Assembly: GCA_021789995.1 (NCBI GenBank)
Contig: JAJYIQ010000001.1
Location: 62,001 to 126,000 of the forward strand
From: a bacterium
GTDB taxonomy: Bacteria; Patescibacteriota; Microgenomatia; UBA1406; GWC2-37-13
Direction: 5' to 3'
Length of the DNA: 64,000 nucleotides
How positions within the stretch are numbered: position 1 is the stretch's first letter; the number at the start of each line of letters is the position of its first letter. Made by a program: the position numbers and the translations under genes. Shown piece after piece: positions 54,261 through 64,000 of the stretch. The notes under the pieces were generated by a model. That model made no database searches. It saw only the letters and a program-made list of their open reading frames with translations, and was not told where the DNA came from.

Positions 54261-54635
54261 ATGATAGAAAATACGGTTAATAGAACACTGGAACAATCTA
54301 TTCAATATGTCACGACTCCTGATGTGGCAAAGAGATATGAACCATTGAGGGAAAAATTACGGCCCTTATATCAGCTGCCCGACAGTGAACAATTGGCGAG
54401 GGTAATTGATCCGCTGGTGCCGTTGTATTTCCGTCGGATTCGACCAGACCGGAGCTACGATTTGCAGGAATCGGAAGTGGTAGATACGATTATCCGTACG
54501 CAAGTAATGCTGGATTCGCTTTCAGAAACGCCAGTTTCGCCCTATGAAAAAAACAGAAAGTTACGCATACGCCGTCTTGAGATAATTAACCAACTCTATA
54601 TTAAACGTGCTAAATCAATGGGGATTGTGCTCTAA
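54261..54635 (+). CDS. Small helical hypothetical protein
   Basis: 124 residues, hydrophilic and helical (YEPLREKLRPLYQLPDSEQL, then RKLRIRRLEIINQLYIKRAK). No family recognised. TATAAT lies nine bases before the ATG (54246-54251), just beyond the IS right end, so the promoter may have been reshaped by the insertion. Confidence 0.5.
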   Translation: MIENTVNRTLEQSIQYVTTPDVAKRYEPLREKLRPLYQLPDSEQLARVIDPLVPLYFRRIRPDRSYDLQESEVVDTIIRTQVMLDSLSETPVSPYEKNRKLRIRRLEIINQLYIKRAKSMGIVL

Positions 54636-54701
54636 TTGACGATCCGCAAGTTACCGGTAGCGGAAAATTGCAGGTAAACGGCTACTCCAGCAAAAGAGTA
54701 A

Positions 54702-55250
54702 TTATTGTTTCAGCCTTTTTGTCCAATCAACTAATGCTTCCAACAAATCGCTGACTTTTTTTTTAGTATATTCATCGGTCAGATTGCACTGATCGTCGAA
54801 TTTTTTATTCGCTTCCGGGACCATCACTTCCGGCCGGCTAAGAGGAAACATATTTAGAAAGACAAATGACTGCCGCAAATGGTACTGAGCACGAGCGGCA
54901 CCAAAAATACCGGTCGAAGCAGACATAATAGCGACCGGTTTGCCTTCCCAGGCATTATCGCCATAAGGCCGGGATGCCCAGTCAATCGCGTTTTTCAAAA
55001 CGCCGGGAACGGAATAATTATACTCCGGAGTAGCAAGTAAAACCGCGTCGGCCCCGCGGATCATTTCTTTCAGCTTGGTGACGGCCGGAGGTGGATTTTT
55101 TTCATTATCCTGGTCAAAGGAAGTAATATCCCCTAATTTATCAAAAATTTTGATCTCGATTCCTTTTGGGGCCAATTTTTTTGCCGCCTTTAAAAGAGAT
55201 ATATTATACGAGCCTTTTCTCAGACTACCAGCTATTCCCAGAATTATCAC
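54702..55250 (-). CDS. NAD(P)H-dependent FMN reductase
   Basis: 182 residues beginning with GTG at 55250. The flavodoxin-like fold has the FMN phosphate loop GIAGSLRKGSYNISLLKAAK and the signature LLATPEYNYSVPGVLKNAID. The family (SsuE/ChrR/AzoR-like) reduces flavins, quinones, chromate or azo compounds with NAD(P)H. Natural substrate unknown. Confidence 0.88.
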   Translation of the reverse strand: MIILGIAGSLRKGSYNISLLKAAKKLAPKGIEIKIFDKLGDITSFDQDNEKNPPPAVTKLKEMIRGADAVLLATPEYNYSVPGVLKNAIDWASRPYGDNAWEGKPVAIMSASTGIFGAARAQYHLRQSFVFLNMFPLSRPEVMVPEANKKFDDQCNLTDEYTKKKVSDLLEALVDWTKRLKQ

Positions 55251-55370
55251 TTTATTTTGAATAAATTTTAATTTCTTTTAGCAATGTTAACCCGGTTTTC
55301 ATATTATAATAATATAACCATCCGATAATATTTCTATTAACGGATTACTATAATTCCGTATGAAAATCGG

Positions 55371-56021
55371 TTACCTGAATTTATTGCGTAACTCTTTCAG
55401 TATGTCCGCTGCCATATCGCGGCCGCCCAAACCAAAAGCCAGTCCTCCGGCCAGTGCCAGCATGGCAACAATTCCGGTAAACAGGATCCGGATGAGATCC
55501 TGGGCGACTCCCAGCTGGTTTAGAACAACCAGGGCGGTAAAGAAAATCACCAACCATTTGGTAAATACCGCTAGAGTGGTTGACGATGTTGCTCCGATAG
55601 CCTGTACACTATGCCGCACCAAGTCTGATCCGAGATTGGCGGCAATCAGACCGACAAAAGCAATGACGACAGCAATAATGACATTCGGTAAATATAACAG
55701 AAACTGATTGATGACAGAACTGGCTCTTGATAATCCCCAAACCTCTAAAGTCGGAATCAGGAAAAGGATGACAATCGTCCACTTCAGGATTTCCGTCAAT
55801 ACTTCTTCCCATACTCGGACGTCTTTTCTTTCGATCAGTCTGGTCTTTTGGAAAAGGCTTTCAATGCGCAAAAAAGCCAGTAGGGAAAGTAATACTTGCT
55901 TGATAATGCTGCCGAGAAGAAGGCCAATAATCAGGATTATCAATCCGCCTAAAAAATTAGGAAGGAAATTGGCAAACCGCTGCAGAAAATCGATAACTAT
56001 GGTGTTAATCAATAAAAGCAT
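55371..56021 (-). CDS. TM-helix channel-like protein (MscS-related)
   Basis: 216 residues from the ATG at 56021, with AGAAAGAGG eight to nine bases upstream; a GTG at 56030 is the alternative. About five membrane helices, with paired segments (LPNFLGGLIILIIGLLLGSI and LPNVIIAVVIAFVGLIAANL) that belong to the repeated TM-helix domain of CmpX/MscS-like proteins. The end (GGLAFGLGGRDMAADILKEL) equals the pore helix plus the start of the MscS beta domain, but the beta domain is missing. It probably forms a small channel. Confidence 0.75.
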   Translation of the reverse strand: MLLLINTIVIDFLQRFANFLPNFLGGLIILIIGLLLGSIIKQVLLSLLAFLRIESLFQKTRLIERKDVRVWEEVLTEILKWTIVILFLIPTLEVWGLSRASSVINQFLLYLPNVIIAVVIAFVGLIAANLGSDLVRHSVQAIGATSSTTLAVFTKWLVIFFTALVVLNQLGVAQDLIRILFTGIVAMLALAGGLAFGLGGRDMAADILKELRNKFR

Positions 56022-56059
56022 TAATTTCACCTCTCTTTCTATCTAATAAGTGTAGTGGG

Positions 56060-56410
56060 TTATTTCTTTTTTTGCAAGGTTTTTGTGGCGTAAAGTTTAT
56101 TGCGGAGCTCCTGTTCGGATAAATCACGGATAAAATAAATTTTTGATTTCCGTGAATTGGATTTTTTATTGAGAACGACCGAAATGATATTGGCGGAATT
56201 AAGAGGAATAATCCGTTCTACCCCAATTCCCATATGCGCATTCTTTCTGATTGTCACCATCCGATTAGCCTCACTATCACCTTTAACTTTAATGACAATT
56301 CCTTTAAAAAGCTGTGATCTTTCCTTATTGCCTTCGGTTATCTTGTAGTTAAGGGTAATCGTATCACCAACCGTAAACAATTTTTCTTTATATTTAAATG
56401 AGTTTGCCAT
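56060..56410 (-). CDS. rplS: 50S ribosomal protein L19
   Basis: 116 residues, standard length. The L19 core is plain: FTVGDTITLNYKITEGNKER, QLFKGIVIKVKG, TIRKNAHMGIGVERIIPLNS, KIYFIRDLSEQELRNKL. L19 sits at the 30S-50S interface. TAAAAT lies six bases before the ATG. Confidence 0.95.
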   Translation of the reverse strand: MANSFKYKEKLFTVGDTITLNYKITEGNKERSQLFKGIVIKVKGDSEANRMVTIRKNAHMGIGVERIIPLNSANIISVVLNKKSNSRKSKIYFIRDLSEQELRNKLYATKTLQKKK

Positions 56411-56414
56411 TTGC

Positions 56415-58055
56415 TTATTTTATCATTTCCGCCTGATTTTTACAACTTTCGATGAATGCCAGGAAAACCGGATGCGGTTTGAGCGGACGGCTTTTGTATT
56501 CCGGATGGCCCTGGGTGCCAAAGTAAAACGGATGGACAGAGGAAGGTAATTCCACTATTTCTGCCAGGTTTTCGACCAGTGAACGGGCGGAAATGATCAA
56601 GCCGTGTTTTTCAAAGTCAGTGGCGAATTCGTTATTGAATTCATAACGGTGACGGTGCCGTTCGCTGATCCGCTCCTTATTATAAATTTCCGTTGCCCTT
56701 GTCCCGCGTTTAACGCGGGCTTCCCAGGCACCAAGACGCATTGTGCCGCCATAGGCGCGGCGTTTCATATATTTTTGCTGGGCGGGCATGAGGTGGATCA
56801 CCGGATGGGCGGTTTTCGGTTTGTTCTCAGTCGTATTGGCGTCTTTCCAACCGATGACATCCCGGGCAAAAGCGATGACTGCCAGTTGCATACCATAGCA
56901 TAGGCCAAGATAAGGAATTTTATTTTCCCGAGCGTAACTCGCCGCATTGATCATTCCTTCTGCTCCCCGTTCACCCCAGCCGATCGGCACAATTATTCCG
57001 TCCGGTTTGCCAATAATACCGGCACCTTCTTTTTCCACTTTTTCCGCGCTGACCCAGTAAGTTTTGACGTCCGCCTTTTTTTCCCAGGCGGCATGATCGA
57101 TTGCATCAAACAAAGCCGCATAAGAATCGCGCAATTGGTATTCACCGGTGCCGAAATATTTACCGATAATGGCAATGGTGATCGGTCGTTTATCTTTAAC
57201 AATGATTTTATCAATCAATATTTTCCATGCAGCCAGGTCCGGCTTTTTGATTTTAAGACTCAATTTTTTAAGGATTTTTTCTCCCAGTTGCTGATCGTTT
57301 AGCACCAAAGGCACTTCGTATGGACAGGCCATATCCGGATTACAGATAATGTCTTCCGGCTGCATGTTGCAGAAAAGGGCAAAACGATCACGTCGTCTTT
57401 TATCAATCATTTTTTCCGACCGGGCAATGATAAAATCCGGCTGAATCCCCATCGAATTAAGCGTCCGTACCGATAGTTGCGTCGGTTTGGTTTTTGGTTC
57501 ACCCAAATGCATTGGTGTCGGCACATAACTGACGTGGACATGGATGACATCACCGGGATTTTTCAGCGCCAAGATTCGCGACGCTTCATAATAGAAAACG
57601 TTTTGGTACTCGCCGGCCGTTCCACCCAATTCGATGGTAACGATATCGGCCTTTTTATTCTTCGCCAATGCCTGTATTCGGCGGGTGATTTCATTGGTAA
57701 TGTGGGGAATAGCTTCGACATCTTCACCATCATATTCGAACCGTCTTTCCCGCTCGATAACCGTACCATAAATCTGTCCCATGGTGACGAAATTTTCCCG
57801 GCCCATGTCTTCATCAAGAAATTTTTCATACGTGCCGATATCCATATCGGTTTCGGCGCCGTCATTACAGAGAAAAGGGTCGCCGTGTTCAACCGGATTG
57901 ATGGTCCCGGCATCGATATTGAGATAATTTTCAAATTTGATTGGAACAACTTTGTAGCCGGCGGATTTGAGAAGAAGAGAGATTGATGCAGCGGTTATTC
58001 CCTTGCCAATTCCCGATATTACCCCACCGGAAATAAAGATATATTTGAGCGGCAT
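56415..58055 (-). CDS. pyrG: CTP synthase
   Basis: 546 residues from the ATG at 58055 (MPLKYIFISGGVISGIGKGI). The synthase domain has the P-loop SGGVISGIGKGITAAS and the DPFLCNDGAETDMDIG region. The glutaminase domain has the nucleophile Cys in YLGLCYGMQLAV and the His/Glu pair in QGHPEYKSRP. It makes CTP from UTP with glutamine. The gene ends five bases before rplS starts. Confidence 0.95.
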   Translation of the reverse strand: MPLKYIFISGGVISGIGKGITAASISLLLKSAGYKVVPIKFENYLNIDAGTINPVEHGDPFLCNDGAETDMDIGTYEKFLDEDMGRENFVTMGQIYGTVIERERRFEYDGEDVEAIPHITNEITRRIQALAKNKKADIVTIELGGTAGEYQNVFYYEASRILALKNPGDVIHVHVSYVPTPMHLGEPKTKPTQLSVRTLNSMGIQPDFIIARSEKMIDKRRRDRFALFCNMQPEDIICNPDMACPYEVPLVLNDQQLGEKILKKLSLKIKKPDLAAWKILIDKIIVKDKRPITIAIIGKYFGTGEYQLRDSYAALFDAIDHAAWEKKADVKTYWVSAEKVEKEGAGIIGKPDGIIVPIGWGERGAEGMINAASYARENKIPYLGLCYGMQLAVIAFARDVIGWKDANTTENKPKTAHPVIHLMPAQQKYMKRRAYGGTMRLGAWEARVKRGTRATEIYNKERISERHRHRYEFNNEFATDFEKHGLIISARSLVENLAEIVELPSSVHPFYFGTQGHPEYKSRPLKPHPVFLAFIESCKNQAEMIK

Positions 58056-58091
58056 ATTAAATAATACAACACCTGTTTGGAATTTCAAGTA

Positions 58092-60113
58092 CTAATTTCC
58101 CAGTTGGTTTAGCCGCCAGACGGAAAATTTACAGTTCGGATAATTGCTGCAACCATAGAAACGCTTGCGCGACTTGCTGAAACGGACGACAATATCGCCG
58201 CCGCACTGCGGGCATTTCTTGCCCGATACCACTTTCAGAAACGGCTTGGTGAATTTGCACTTTGGAAATGCGCTGCAGGCAAGAAATTTTCCGAATTTCG
58301 AATAACGGACAACTAATTTTGAACCACACTGTGGACATTTTTCGTCAATGTCGTCTTCGATATTGATTACCGTCTGGTCGTTTTTTTTCGTTTCCAGTTC
58401 TTTATTAAACGGATCATTGAACTTTTTCAGCAGGTCAATAAAATCGGTTTCGCCGGCGGCGACTTTATCGAGATTCTCTTCCATCGAGGCGGTGAAATTC
58501 AGATCGAAAATATCGGGAAAAGATGACGATAAATAGTCGGAAATAGCTGATCCCAATTTGGTTGGAATAAAATATCGCATTTCTTTTTCAATATAATATT
58601 TATCTTGGATAAGGGAAATAATCGGCGCATAGGTCGACGGCCGGCCGATACCTTTCTCTTCAAGAATTTTTATCAGGCTGGCTTCATTATAGCGCGGTGG
58701 CGGATTGGTCATTTGCGGCTGTGCCTCGATTGCGTTCAGGATAATATCGATTCCTTCCTTAACCGACATACCGCTGTTTTTACTGACGGCAAATTGCGGG
58801 TTAAGAACTTTGAAAAAGCCGTCGAAAATGACCTGTTCGGTTTTGGTTTCGAATAAATAACCTTTTTGACCCTTTATGTCGACCGTAATCGTTTTTACCG
58901 ATGCTTCCTTCATTTGCGTCGCCACCGCGCGTCGGAAAATTAAATCATATAAACGGGCATGATATGATGTTAATTTCCCGCTGGTTTTAAGCGTATTTTC
59001 CAGTTTGGTAGGCCGGATAGCCTCATGCGCCTCCTGAGCCATTTTTGATTTATTGTGATAACCGCGCGGTTTGGCCAGAGCGTAATTATCACCGTAATTT
59101 TTTCTGATGTAGTCGGCGGCGGCAAATACAAATTGCGTTGATAAATTAAAGGAGTCGGTTCGATGGTAGGTGATCAAACCATGTTCGTATAGGTCCTGGG
59201 CCAGGCGCATTGTTTGCTTGGAAGAAAAACCCATTTTATGGAACGCATCCTGCTGCAGAAGAGAGGTCGTAAAGGGCGGTGGCGGGTAGCGGCTGCTTGT
59301 TGTCTCGTCAACGTGACTAATTTTATACTTATCGTCCATCAAATCGATTTTCAGCGTTTCTACCTTGTCCTTATTAATTGTCGTTTTTGTATACTGATAG
59401 TCAGCGGCAAATAAATTGAGAGTAAATTTTTGCTCATAAGGAATATCATCTTTACTGATTAATTTTGCCTTCAGTAACTGTCCGTCTTCGAATTGACCAA
59501 ATACCTGATAATATTCTTCCTGGTGGAAATTGATAATTTCTTTTTCCCGTTCGACTATCAACCTTAAGGCTACCGTCTGCACCCGGCCGGCCGATAGCCA
59601 GTTTTTACCCATTTTTTTCCAAAGAAGCGGTGACAGATCATAACCGACGATTCTGTCGAGTATCCGGCGTGCCTGCTGGGCTTTTACCAAATCAAGGCGT
59701 AACGTTTCCGGTTTGGCCAATGCCGCCTTCAAAGCGGCGGCAGTGATTTCATGAAAGACGATCCGCTTGGGCTCCTTTCCCTTTTTAAATTCGATCTTCG
59801 GCCATTTTTCGTTAATCAGACCTAAAAGATAAGCCACATGGTAAGATATTGATTCCCCTTCACGGTCGGGATCGGTTGCCAGGATCACTTCACCGTTTTC
59901 CTTAGCAAGTTTTTTCAATTGACTAACCGTCTTTGTTTTATTTTTGATGATTATATAATCCGGTTTGAAATCGTGATCGAAATCGATTGCCATTTTATTG
60001 CCGGGGAGATCGCGGATATGACCCATAGTTGCAAAAACGTAGTAATCCTTACCGCCTAAAATACGGTTAAAAGTGCGGGCCTTGGTAGGTGACTCTACAA
60101 TTATTAAACTCAT
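58092..60113 (-). CDS. topA: DNA topoisomerase I
   Basis: 673 residues. The Toprim domain (LIIVESPTKARTFNRILGG, ILATDPDREGESISYHVAYL) precedes the domain with the active-site Tyr in HGLITYHRTDSFNLS; the residue after Tyr is His where most have Met. Two C-terminal zinc ribbons follow (CPQCGSKLVVRYSKFGKFLA and CPQCGGDIVVRFSKSRKRFY). The enzyme relaxes negative supercoils. The number of zinc ribbons is at the low end, as in small genomes. Confidence 0.95.
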   Translation of the reverse strand: MSLIIVESPTKARTFNRILGGKDYYVFATMGHIRDLPGNKMAIDFDHDFKPDYIIIKNKTKTVSQLKKLAKENGEVILATDPDREGESISYHVAYLLGLINEKWPKIEFKKGKEPKRIVFHEITAAALKAALAKPETLRLDLVKAQQARRILDRIVGYDLSPLLWKKMGKNWLSAGRVQTVALRLIVEREKEIINFHQEEYYQVFGQFEDGQLLKAKLISKDDIPYEQKFTLNLFAADYQYTKTTINKDKVETLKIDLMDDKYKISHVDETTSSRYPPPPFTTSLLQQDAFHKMGFSSKQTMRLAQDLYEHGLITYHRTDSFNLSTQFVFAAADYIRKNYGDNYALAKPRGYHNKSKMAQEAHEAIRPTKLENTLKTSGKLTSYHARLYDLIFRRAVATQMKEASVKTITVDIKGQKGYLFETKTEQVIFDGFFKVLNPQFAVSKNSGMSVKEGIDIILNAIEAQPQMTNPPPRYNEASLIKILEEKGIGRPSTYAPIISLIQDKYYIEKEMRYFIPTKLGSAISDYLSSSFPDIFDLNFTASMEENLDKVAAGETDFIDLLKKFNDPFNKELETKKNDQTVINIEDDIDEKCPQCGSKLVVRYSKFGKFLACSAFPKCKFTKPFLKVVSGKKCPQCGGDIVVRFSKSRKRFYGCSNYPNCKFSVWRLNQLGN

Positions 60114-60199
60114 AATGCCATTTTAACGGATAAATAAATAAATAATCAAATATATCAATCAATTGTATATTTACCGGATTAGATTATTCTGATATTATA

Positions 60200-60622
60200 T
60201 TAACTTACAGACCGGGGAGCTTTCCTTTTCTTGATTAATTTCATATCAATAAGCGACCGGCGAAGCATGGCTGTCGCCTGGATTCTTTCATTCCTGTCCT
60301 TGGACTGGCTAAGAATTTTCTTGGCGCTTTCTATACTTTTCTGGATCAACTCCTGATCAATTTCGCTCTGACCGTAGGCGCGGCTGACCAGAACATGCAG
60401 TTCCCGGCCATCCGTTTCCATGTAGCCGCCGCCGATTGCCAAATAATCTTCTACTGCTTCCTTTCTAATCTTAATTACACCTTCGACCAGTAAGGCAAAT
60501 AGGTGTGTATGATGAGGCAGAACTGTAATTTCCCCGCGGAAAGTGGGGATGGAAACGGTTTTTACTTCCTCGTCCAAAACGACTTTTTTTGGCGTGATAA
60601 TTTTGAGATGTATCGTGTCCAT
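60200..60622 (-). CDS. atpC: F1 ATP synthase epsilon subunit
   Basis: 140 residues. The N-terminal beta sandwich (IHLKIITPKKVVLDEEVKTV, TFRGEITVLPHHTHLFALLV, AIGGGYMETDGRELHVLVSR) and the C-terminal helical hairpin are both present. Epsilon couples and inhibits F1. It is the last gene of the atp operon, following atpD by six bases. Confidence 0.93.
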   Translation of the reverse strand: MDTIHLKIITPKKVVLDEEVKTVSIPTFRGEITVLPHHTHLFALLVEGVIKIRKEAVEDYLAIGGGYMETDGRELHVLVSRAYGQSEIDQELIQKSIESAKKILSQSKDRNERIQATAMLRRSLIDMKLIKKRKAPRSVS

Positions 60623-60628
60623 AAATTA

Positions 60629-62011
<1,383 letters not shown>

Positions 62012-62041
62012 TTAAATTTTTAATTTTAAAATATTTAAAAA

Positions 62042-62899
62042 TTACGTTTCCACTGACTCTTTCGCCGTAATCATATCCAATAATTCGTACGTAATCTTTT
62101 CCTGCCGGATTTTATTTCTTAAAAGTGTCAAATTATAAATAACATCGCCGGCATTGTCGGTGGCATTTTTCATCGCAATCATCCGTGCCGAGTGCTCGGC
62201 TGCTTCGCTGTCGATAACGGCACCACGGATTTTTTCTTCTATCAGGCTACGCAAAAGTGAATCGATAATTGTTTCCGGCGCCGGTTCAATTATGTATTCG
62301 CTGTTTATCTCTTTTTCCTTCTTATCTTCTTCCGTCGGCTGCAGTTTGACCGGCAGCAAAACTGTTTCTGTCGGTTCATGCCTTAAGGTATTGATAAACC
62401 GGTTATAAACCAATTTCACCTGCTGGTATTTACCGTCAAGAAATGCCATCAGGGCTGTCTGGAAAATGGCGGAAACGCTGTCGACGGAATTGCCCGTGGA
62501 AAAATCGGCGATAATCTGGCTACCCATTTTGCCGACAAGTGACGCCCCTTTTTTTCCAACAGTGACGAAATCCGTTTTTCCGAATTCGACGTTTTTAACA
62601 ACATATCGGAATAGGTTAAAATTGAACGATCCGCACAGACCTTTGTTGGATGAAACAAAAATAATCAGGTCGCGACCTTTTGCCGCCGGATTCCGGCTCA
62701 AAAGCGGCGAGAACGCCGGATCCAGGTTGGCCACCACTCGCGTGATAATCCTTTCCAAATCATTGCGGTAGGGCTGGCCCTCAATCGCCAATTGCTGAGC
62801 TTTTTTCATCTTGATTGCCGATACCATCTGCATTGCTTTCGTAATTTTGCGTACATTGGACACCGACCGGATTTTATTGCGTACTTGCCGAATATTCAT
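62042..62899 (-). CDS. atpG: F1 ATP synthase gamma subunit
   Basis: 285 residues. The N-terminal helix (MNIRQVRNKIRSVSNVRKIT, KAMQMVSAIKMKKAQQLA) and the C-terminal helix (MIAMKNATDNAGDVIYNLTL) that make the rotor shaft are conserved, with SSNKGLCGSFNFN in between. Gamma turns inside the alpha3beta3 ring. It follows atpA by two bases. Confidence 0.95.
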   Translation of the reverse strand: MNIRQVRNKIRSVSNVRKITKAMQMVSAIKMKKAQQLAIEGQPYRNDLERIITRVVANLDPAFSPLLSRNPAAKGRDLIIFVSSNKGLCGSFNFNLFRYVVKNVEFGKTDFVTVGKKGASLVGKMGSQIIADFSTGNSVDSVSAIFQTALMAFLDGKYQQVKLVYNRFINTLRHEPTETVLLPVKLQPTEEDKKEKEINSEYIIEPAPETIIDSLLRSLIEEKIRGAVIDSEAAEHSARMIAMKNATDNAGDVIYNLTLLRNKIRQEKITYELLDMITAKESVET

Positions 62900-62901
62900 G
62901 T

Positions 62902-64000
62902 TTAAGTCAACAATTCAACATTTTCCTTGATTATTTTATCAAGCGCTTTTTCGTCTTCTTCAGTCAATGTTTTATTTTTATTGATGTTTTTCACCCAATT
63001 TTTTCCTTTGTTTTCCAGGTAAGCCACGAGGCGGTTATCAAATTCGGGAATACTGGTAACCGGAATATTATCCAAATACCCTTTGGTAGCAGCATATAGT
63101 GCCGCTACTTCATAGGCTAAGGAATACGGATGATTCTTTTTTTGGATAAGAACTTGGGTAAGCCGTGCGCCACGGTTAAGAAATTTACGCGTCTCCTCGT
63201 CCAGCTCCGATTCGAATTGGGAAAATGCCGCCATCTCCCGGTATTGAGCCAGATCAAGCTTCAATTTTCCGGCCACTTTTTTCATTGCTTTCGTTTGAGC
63301 GTCGCTACCGACACGCGACACCGATAAGCCGACATTGATGGCCGGGCGAACGCCGGCATTGAACAAATCGGTTTCCAAAAATATTTGACCATCGGTAATG
63401 GAAATAACGTTGGTCGGAATATACGAAGAAAGATCACCTTCCAAAGTTTCGATTACCGGCAGGGCAGTCATCGAACCGCCGCCATATTTTTCCGCCAGGC
63501 GGCATGATCTTTCCAGTAAACGGGAGTGAAGATAAAAAATGTCGCCCGGGTATGCTTCCCGGCCAGCCGGGCGGCGCAAAATCAACGAAATTTGACGGTA
63601 AGCCCAGGCATGTTTGGTTAAATCATCATAAACAATCAAGACATCCTTTCCTTTATCCATAAAATATTCGCCGATAGCTGTCGCTGCATAAGGCGCCAAA
63701 TATTGTAAAGACGCCGGCTCCGAAGCTGAAGCATTGACGACTATAGTGTAATCAAGCGTTTTTTGTTTGCGGAATAATTCGATTAGCGCTGCCATTTTCG
63801 AGTTTTTTTGGCCAATTCCGCAATAAATACAAATCATGTTTTCCTGCGCTTGGTTAAGTATCGTATCGACAGCAATTGTTGTCTTGCCGGTACCACGATC
63901 GCCGATAATCAGCTCCCGCTGTCCGCGTCCAATAGGAATCAGGGCATCAATCGCCTTAATCCCGGTCTGGACCGGTGTATTTACCTTTCGACGGAAAACG
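62902..64000 (-). CDS. atpA: F1 ATP synthase alpha subunit, 5' end beyond the window
   Basis: The frame is open through the right edge, so about 366 C-terminal residues are present. Walker A ([17 protein letters not shown]) lies near 63900. Then come [34 protein letters not shown], the [20 protein letters not shown] segment and [20 protein letters not shown]. Alpha binds non-catalytic nucleotide. The operon surely continues to the right (delta, b, c, a subunits). Confidence 0.96.
   Translation of the reverse strand, partial: VFRRKVNTPVQTGIKAIDALIPIGRGQRELIIGDRGTGKTTIAVDTILNQAQENMICIYCGIGQKNSKMAALIELFRKQKTLDYTIVVNASASEPASLQYLAPYAATAIGEYFMDKGKDVLIVYDDLTKHAWAYRQISLILRRPAGREAYPGDIFYLHSRLLERSCRLAEKYGGGSMTALPVIETLEGDLSSYIPTNVISITDGQIFLETDLFNAGVRPAINVGLSVSRVGSDAQTKAMKKVAGKLKLDLAQYREMAAFSQFESELDEETRKFLNRGARLTQVLIQKKNHPYSLAYEVAALYAATKGYLDNIPVTSIPEFDNRLVAYLENKGKNWVKNINKNKTLTEEDEKALDKIIKENVELLT

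Overview
The window looks like a chromosomal segment from a Patescibacteria/CPR bacterium, most plausibly the Microgenomates side. The reasons are many short single-copy housekeeping genes in scrambled order, a short UvrC, a VirB4/PrgI/pilin cluster of the type common in CPR genomes, a 23S rRNA gene detached from 16S and 5S, and many small membrane proteins of unknown function. TGA is used as a normal stop (for example ruvA and the histidine kinase), so the SR1/Gracilibacteria recoded code does not apply. The lineage is inferred from content, not from a tree.

Layout. 1-3.7 kb: the end of an ABC permease, a small HTH protein, then an AT-rich island (LexA, two small ORFs, a zinc-ribbon peptide, a Shedu-like nuclease, a small partner). 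3.7-9.2 kb: a leader with a strong promoter and terminator-like hairpin, then a type IV secretion-like cluster (pilin, pilin-VirB6 fusion, PrgI, TraC-N, VirB4 ATPase, M23 peptidase). 9.2-13.2 kb: accessory genes, led by a two-gene CBASS-type pair (CD-NTase plus Cap15-like membrane beta-barrel effector), then a transglutaminase-like protein, an XRE regulator and a PLD-family protein. 13.2-27.8 kb: orphan histidine kinase, Dus, ferritin-like/VIT transporter, HAD phosphatase, GT4, a large membrane protein, a gene broken by an in-frame stop, phosphohexomutase, HolA, an ATPase between inverted repeats, PfkB kinase, GpmI and RuvC.

27.8-31 kb: 23S rRNA and tRNA-Ala with their own consensus promoter and a boxA-like site, without 16S or 5S. 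31-42.3 kb: PEP synthase, enolase, RuvA, a GT-C membrane protein, RuvB, five tRNA-related loci, a TrpR/YerC-like regulator and an oligopeptide-type binding protein. 42.3-54.6 kb: SecG, UvrC, a secreted transglutaminase, UvrA, UvrB, DedA, RsmI, an HNH protein and an IS200 element. 54.7-64 kb: FMN reductase, a TM-helix channel-like protein, L19, CTP synthase, TopA and the F1 ATP synthase genes atpC, atpD, atpG and atpA (partial, running off the right edge).

Together the core genes cover lower glycolysis (GpmI, enolase, PEP synthase), nucleotide-excision repair (UvrABC), Holliday-junction processing (RuvABC, split between two loci) and ATP synthesis. Most first genes of a transcription unit have a TATAAT-like box only 5-9 bases before the ATG and no Shine-Dalgarno, which implies leaderless mRNAs. 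Genes inside the left-hand accessory operons instead carry clear AGGAGG-type sites. The main points for follow-up are the CBASS pair, the Shedu/LexA island, the T4SS leader RNA, the detached 23S gene with repeated GC palindromes, and the inverted-repeat-bounded ATPase.
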